From positions 2,002,272-2,066,271 of the forward strand of contig NZ_CP058214.1 of assembly GCF_015482775.1 (NCBI RefSeq): a DNA stretch of 64,000 nt. Reading direction: 5' to 3'. Source of the DNA: Kaustia mangrovi. Lineage in GTDB: Bacteria; Pseudomonadota; Alphaproteobacteria; Rhizobiales; Im1. Position numbers and translations under genes: made by a program. Position 1 is the first letter of the stretch. The number at the start of each line of letters is the position of its first letter. The notes beneath the pieces are model-generated. The model saw only the letters and a list, made by a program, of their open reading frames with translations. It searched no databases and was not told the DNA's origin. Below are positions 60,284-64,000 of the stretch, one piece after another.

Positions 60284-62009
60284 GCGCACGACGACCGATA
60301 TCCTGATCCTCGGCACGGGCGGCGCGGGGCTGTTTGCCGCTCTTCACGCCAAGCAGGCCAATCCCGATCTCGACGTCACGCTCGCGGTCAAGGGCCTCGT
60401 CGGCAAATGCGGCTGCACTCGCATGGTCCAGGGCGGCTACAATGTGGCGCTGGCGCCGGGCGATTCCGTGGAGCGCCATTTCATGGACACGATCCACGGC
60501 GGCAAGTGGCTGCCGCGCCAGGATCTCGCCTGGCGGCTCTGCGAGGGCGCGGTGGAGCGCATCCGGGAGCTGGAGAACGAGGTCGGCTGCTTCTTCGACC
60601 GCAACCCCGACGGCTCGCTCCACCAGAAGGCCTTCGCCGGCCAGACCTTCGACCGCACGGTTCACAAGTCCGACCTGACCGGCATCGAGATCATCAACCG
60701 GCTGATGGAGCAGGTCTGGCAGCGCGGCGTGCACAAGCTCGAGGAGCACCGCGCCATCGAGCTCGTCCCCGCGCGCGACGGCAGCGGCATTGCGGGCGTG
60801 CTCCTGATCGACATGCGCGAGGGCACCTACCGCCTCGTCCAGGCCCGCGCGGTGATGCTCGCCACGGGCGCCGGGCCGACCATGTATCTCTACCACACAC
60901 CCTCCGGCGACAAGACCTGCGACGGGCTCGCCATGGCGCTGCGCTACGGGCTGAAGCTGCGCGACATGGAGATGGTGCAGTTCCACCCGACGGGCCTGCT
61001 CGGCGGCCCGAAGACCCGCATGACCGGCACCGTTCTGGAGGAGGGGCTTCGCGGCGCCGGCGGCCATCTCCTCAATGGCGACGGCGAGCGCTTCATGGAC
61101 CGCTACGATCCGCGCGGCGAGCGCGCCACGCGTGACGTGGTCTCCCGCGCGATCTATGCGGAGATGCGCGCCGGCCGCACGAGCCCGATGGACGGCGTCT
61201 ACATCAAGATGAGCCATCTGGGGCCCGACCACGTGGCCAAAACCTTTCCGGGCATGGTCAAGCGCTGCGCCGACAGCGGCTTCGATCTTGCCGGCGGCCT
61301 CGTGGAGGTCGTGCCCACCGCGCATTACCTCATGGGCGGCATCGAGTTCGGGATCGACGGATCGACCGCCTCCCCGGGCCTGTTCGCGGCGGGCGAGGAT
61401 TGCGGTGGCGTGCACGGGGCCAACAGGCTCGGCGGCAACGGGGTCGCCAACTCCACCGTCTTCGGCGGCATCGCCGGCGACAGCATGGCCGCCTTCATCG
61501 CCGCCGGCGCACCGCTGCGCGACCCGGACGAGACCGCGATCGACGCCGGCATCGCCCGGGCCGAACGCCCCTTCGCACTGAAGGCCGGCGACCTGTTCGA
61601 CCTGCGCGAGCGCCTGTCGCACACAATGTGGGACGATGTCGGCGTCATGCGCACCGCTGAAGGCATCGCCCGCGGCCAGGCAAGGCTCGCCGACCACGCA
61701 GGCGAGCTTCTCCGGACGGGACTGGCCGACGGCGAGCGCGCCTTCAACCTCACCTGGCACGACTGGCTCAATCTGGAGAGCCTGATCGCGGTCTCGAAAA
61801 CCATCGCGGCCGCCGCGCTCGCCCGCGAGGACAGCCGCGGCGCGCATTTCCGCGAGGACTTCCCCGAGACGGGACCGCTCGAGACCACGCGCTACACCCA
61901 GGTCTCCATGGCCGGAGACCAGCTGGCGCTCGACATGGTTCCCGTCTCCTTCGACGTCGTGCGCCCCGGCGAGACGCTCGTGAGCGACGACGGGACGGTC
62001 GCCGCATAA
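60273..62009 (+). CDS. Succinate dehydrogenase/fumarate reductase-like flavoprotein with Cys at the FAD-linking position
   Basis: 578 residues, GGGAG upstream of the ATG at 60273. FAD motif TDILILGTGGAGLFAALHAK; dicarboxylate-site elements intact: QFHPTGL (about 235), RATRDVVSRA (catalytic-Arg region), PTAHYLMGGIE and HGANRLGGNG. In E. coli SdhA/FrdA the FAD-bearing His lies in SHT(V)xAxGG; here the aligned stretch is GCTRMVQGG, so His is replaced by Cys and the FAD is probably not 8-alpha-histidyl linked. Enzymes without that link have a lower flavin potential and favour fumarate-type reduction. With the TPP enzyme and hydro-lyase alongside, the substrate may be a substituted C4 or C5 dicarboxylate. 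Confidence 0.88.
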   Translation: MQVERTTTDILILGTGGAGLFAALHAKQANPDLDVTLAVKGLVGKCGCTRMVQGGYNVALAPGDSVERHFMDTIHGGKWLPRQDLAWRLCEGAVERIRELENEVGCFFDRNPDGSLHQKAFAGQTFDRTVHKSDLTGIEIINRLMEQVWQRGVHKLEEHRAIELVPARDGSGIAGVLLIDMREGTYRLVQARAVMLATGAGPTMYLYHTPSGDKTCDGLAMALRYGLKLRDMEMVQFHPTGLLGGPKTRMTGTVLEEGLRGAGGHLLNGDGERFMDRYDPRGERATRDVVSRAIYAEMRAGRTSPMDGVYIKMSHLGPDHVAKTFPGMVKRCADSGFDLAGGLVEVVPTAHYLMGGIEFGIDGSTASPGLFAAGEDCGGVHGANRLGGNGVANSTVFGGIAGDSMAAFIAAGAPLRDPDETAIDAGIARAERPFALKAGDLFDLRERLSHTMWDDVGVMRTAEGIARGQARLADHAGELLRTGLADGERAFNLTWHDWLNLESLIAVSKTIAAAALAREDSRGAHFREDFPETGPLETTRYTQVSMAGDQLALDMVPVSFDVVRPGETLVSDDGTVAA

Positions 62010-62029
62010 GGCAGGGACATACGAGGACC

Positions 62030-62995
62030 ATGATAGCCAACAGCACCATAGAGGAGGCGGCCTACAGGGTCATGGAGAAGGCCGCCATCGATATCCCCGA
62101 GGACTATCTGTCCGGCATCAAGGGGATGATCGACCTCGAGAAGGGCGACCTTTCCGCCTTCGTCCTGCAGTCCATGGTGGAGAACTGGGAGGCGGCCACC
62201 GAGGACCGCCGGCCGATGTGCGCCGATACGGGGCTGCCGCGCTATTACGTCAAGGTCGGCAACGAGGCGGCGGCGGAGAAGGGGTTCGTCGGCATCGAGC
62301 GCGCGCTGCGTTGCGCGACGGCGCGCGCGACCCATGACGTCCCGCTCAGGCCGAACCGCGTCCACCCGCTCTGGCGCACCGACAACAACAACAATGTCGG
62401 CATCAACGCGCCGGAGATCGAGTGGAGCTTCGAGCCCGGCGCCGACTGGATCGACATCACCACCGTGCACAAGGGCGGCCTGTTCGGCACCGACTACCGC
62501 ATGCTGTTTCCCGGCGACGGGATCGACGGCATCAAGCGCTTCTATCTCGACACGCTCGTCGCCTTCGGCAAGCGTGGGCTCGCCTGCCAGCCGGCCATTG
62601 TCGGCGTCGGGCTCGGCGGATCGAAGGACACCTGCATGCAGCTCGGCAAGCAGGCCGCCTGCCTGCGCACGGTGGGCGACCGCAATCCCGACCCGAAGAT
62701 CACCGAGCTGGAGCTGGAGCTGAAGGCGCTCGGCAACGATATCGGCATGGGCGCGATGGGCTTCATCGGTTCGTCCATGGTCGTGGACTGCCATATCGAG
62801 GTCGGCCACACCCATACGGGCGGCATGCCCATGAGCGTGCACACCTTCTGCCTCAGCTCGCGGCGCGCCACCGCGCGCATCCACGCCGACGGGACGGTCG
62901 CCTACCGCACCGATCCCCAATGGTTCACCCCCTATCTTCGCAGGGAGACCGTCGAATGGCAGACGCCAGCGGAACCCTTAAGCAATTCCGGCTGA
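62030..62995 (+). CDS. Class I fumarase / tartrate dehydratase-type hydro-lyase, alpha (N-terminal) subunit
   Basis: 321 residues with GAGG upstream. It corresponds to the N-terminal domain of FumA or the TtdA subunit: MCADTGLPRYYVKVG carries the first cluster Cys, GVGLGGSKDTCMQLGKQA the second region, and VDCHIEVGHTHTGGMP a third Cys, giving the three ligands of a 4Fe-4S cluster whose free iron binds the substrate. Class I enzymes hydrate fumarate, mesaconate or dehydrate tartrate; the exact substrate is open. It overlaps the beta-subunit gene by 40 bases. Confidence 0.88.
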   Translation: MIANSTIEEAAYRVMEKAAIDIPEDYLSGIKGMIDLEKGDLSAFVLQSMVENWEAATEDRRPMCADTGLPRYYVKVGNEAAAEKGFVGIERALRCATARATHDVPLRPNRVHPLWRTDNNNNVGINAPEIEWSFEPGADWIDITTVHKGGLFGTDYRMLFPGDGIDGIKRFYLDTLVAFGKRGLACQPAIVGVGLGGSKDTCMQLGKQAACLRTVGDRNPDPKITELELELKALGNDIGMGAMGFIGSSMVVDCHIEVGHTHTGGMPMSVHTFCLSSRRATARIHADGTVAYRTDPQWFTPYLRRETVEWQTPAEPLSNSG

Positions 62996-63636
62996 GCCTT
63001 CCGGCCACGCCGGACGATATCGCCAGGCTGGAGCTCGGCTCCGTCGTCTTCCTCGACGGCATCGTCTATACGGCGCGCGAAGGGGTCTACAAACGCATCC
63101 TGGAGGACGGCGAGCCGCTGCCGGCCGACCTCTCCTCCATCAGCAACGTCAACTTCCACTGCTCGCCCGCCGCCGCGCTCGACGGCGACGGCACCTACCG
63201 CATCGGCGGCGTGACGGCGACGGCGAGCTTCCGCTTCTCCAAATGGATGTCGGACTGGCTCGACCGGACCGGCACCCGCATCGTCATCGGCAAGGGCGGC
63301 ATGGCGAGCGACGACTACAAGTCCGTCCTCGTGCCCCATAGCGCCGTCTATCTCACCACGGTCGGCTACGGCACGGGCGCGCTGCTCGGCCGCGGCATCA
63401 AGTCGGTGCGCGATGTCTTCTGGCTCGACGAGCTCGGCATCGCACAGGCCATGTGGCTGTTCGAGGTGGAGCGCTTCGGCCCCTTCATCGTCGACAGCGA
63501 CCTTGAGGGCAACTCGCTCTTCGCCCAGCACGGAGAGGCCGTCAACCGGCGCCTCTCCGCGCTCTATGACGGACTGAAACCGCCGGCGCTTCACCGCTAC
63601 GGCGAAACCGACGATCGCAAGAAAGAGGTGATGTGA
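62956..63636 (+). CDS. Class I fumarase / tartrate dehydratase-type hydro-lyase, beta (C-terminal) subunit
   Basis: 226 residues from the ATG at 62956 inside the end of the alpha gene. Features of the FumA C-terminal domain or TtdB: LELGSVVFLDGIVYTAREGVYKR, RIVIGKGGMASDDYKS (GKGGM substrate loop) and DVFWLDELGIAQAMWLFEVERF. It completes the catalytic site with the alpha subunit. Separate subunits, rather than one fused chain, are the archaeal/TtdAB arrangement. The TTT binding-protein gene follows after 84 bases. Confidence 0.88.
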   Translation: MADASGTLKQFRLSLPATPDDIARLELGSVVFLDGIVYTAREGVYKRILEDGEPLPADLSSISNVNFHCSPAAALDGDGTYRIGGVTATASFRFSKWMSDWLDRTGTRIVIGKGGMASDDYKSVLVPHSAVYLTTVGYGTGALLGRGIKSVRDVFWLDELGIAQAMWLFEVERFGPFIVDSDLEGNSLFAQHGEAVNRRLSALYDGLKPPALHRYGETDDRKKEVM

Positions 63637-63720
63637 TCGTCGCGCGGGCCGGCAAGACAAGAAGAAGGCGATCAAGCCCGCCACAACGAAAAACGCTTTG
63701 AACAGAGGGAGGAAACAGAC

Positions 63721-64000
63721 ATGAAACTACTTCGCATGGGAGCGGTCGTCGGCGCGCTGATGGCCGCCGTCCTGCCTGTCCGGGCCGAATATCCCGAGCA
63801 GGCGATCCAGCTCGTCATCCCCTATGGGGCGGGCGGCGCGACCGACCTTTCGGCCCGCGCGCTCGCCAACGCGCTCTCGCCGGTCGTCGACGAGCCGATC
63901 CTGCTCGTCAACCGGACGGGCGCGGGCGGCGCGACCGGTTCGGTCTCTGTCGCGAAGGCCGACGGCGACGGCTATACGCTGCTCGCCGCCCGGGTCGGCT
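63721..64000 (+). CDS. Tripartite tricarboxylate transporter substrate-binding protein (Bug/TctC family), 3' end outside window
   Basis: 93 residues are visible from the ATG at 63721, with GAGGGAGGAAAC upstream. A Sec signal (LLRMGAVVGALMAAVLPVRA, cleavage near VRA-EY) precedes EYPEQAIQLVIPYGAGGATD and GAGGATGSVSVAKADGDGYT, the hallmark of Bug periplasmic receptors, which bind citrate-like and other small acids and feed TctAB membrane proteins. Its position after the hydro-lyase suggests the imported acid is the substrate of this operon. The rest of the gene is cut off by the window end. Confidence 0.9.
   Translation, partial: MKLLRMGAVVGALMAAVLPVRAEYPEQAIQLVIPYGAGGATDLSARALANALSPVVDEPILLVNRTGAGGATGSVSVAKADGDGYTLLAARVG

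Noticed and set aside
60273-62009. L-aspartate oxidase (NadB) as the identity of the flavoprotein lacking the FAD histidine
   Set aside because: It is encoded with an iron-sulfur subunit and two membrane anchors, and no nadA or nadC gene is nearby; the SDH/FRD-type complex fits better.
1-64000. tRNA, rRNA, CRISPR array, phage or insertion-sequence genes
   Set aside because: No clover-leaf-like short gene, repeat-spacer pattern, transposase or integrase motif was found in reading the window; nearly all sequence is used by the metabolic genes listed.

Overview
The window is a 64 kb piece of a GC-rich (roughly 65-70% by eye), gene-dense chromosome or megaplasmid of an alphaproteobacterium. The Aap-type amino-acid transporter, the aerobic carnitine genes, the many DppABCDF/PotABCD-type transporters and the protein style point to Hyphomicrobiales (Rhizobiales) or a near relative; that placement is inference. 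I saw no rRNA, tRNA, CRISPR, insertion sequence or integrase. Almost every gene serves uptake or oxidation of small nitrogenous or dicarboxylic compounds. There are five ABC importers, the start of a tripartite tricarboxylate (TTT) system and an unusual number of flavoproteins.

Layout. 1-3.0 kb: end of a CcmF/CcsA-like cytochrome c assembly gene facing an FAD oxidoreductase. 3.1-4.7: glpD. 4.7-9.9 (minus): a four-gene peptide-type ABC importer. 10.3-16.2 (minus) with a divergent GlxA/AraC-type regulator at 16.3-17.3: a six-gene locus that can be read as a full route from gamma-butyrobetaine or crotonobetaine through carnitine to glycine betaine plus acetoacetyl-CoA. 17.3-19.9: an Lrp-type regulator divergent from arginase and ornithine cyclodeaminase (arginine to proline). 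20.0-23.8: a two-gene island with a two-domain glycosyltransferase and an unrecognised partner. 23.8-33.1 (minus): a second peptide-type ABC importer mixed with two DAO-family flavin oxidases, an SDR and a MarR regulator. 33.4-38.3 (plus): a small protein with a duplicated His/Cys motif, then the aapJQMP amino-acid importer. 38.4-46.8 (minus): a catabolic run encoding 2-oxoacid/acetoin-type dehydrogenase E1alpha, E1beta and E2, two SDRs, an unknown protein, RidA, a frameshifted Asp/Glu/hydantoin racemase and another DAO oxidase. 47.0-47.7: a GntR-FCD regulator. 47.9-56.9: a LuxR-type regulator divergent from a glutamine-synthetase-like enzyme, a spermidine/putrescine-type ABC importer, an amidase and an iron-dependent alcohol dehydrogenase. 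57.1-64.0: a TPP enzyme, a four-subunit succinate dehydrogenase/fumarate reductase-like complex, a two-subunit class I fumarase/tartrate-dehydratase-type hydro-lyase and the start of a TTT binding protein.

How the parts fit. The clearest new regulatory signal is one palindrome, TGTTAT-N5-ATAACA, found at three promoters: the 33.1/33.4 kb divergent region, upstream of aapJ, and just upstream of the E1alpha gene. A GntR-family gene lies next to the last one. This suggests that the 23.8-33.1 importer/oxidase operon, the His-repeat protein, aapJQMP and the 38.4-46.8 operon form one regulon for a single amino-acid or amine substrate. The strongest enzyme oddity is the SdhA/FrdA-like flavoprotein at 60.3-62.0 kb. 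It keeps the dicarboxylate site but has Cys where the FAD-linking His normally lies, and it is co-transcribed with a TPP enzyme and a class I hydro-lyase, so its substrate may not be plain succinate.
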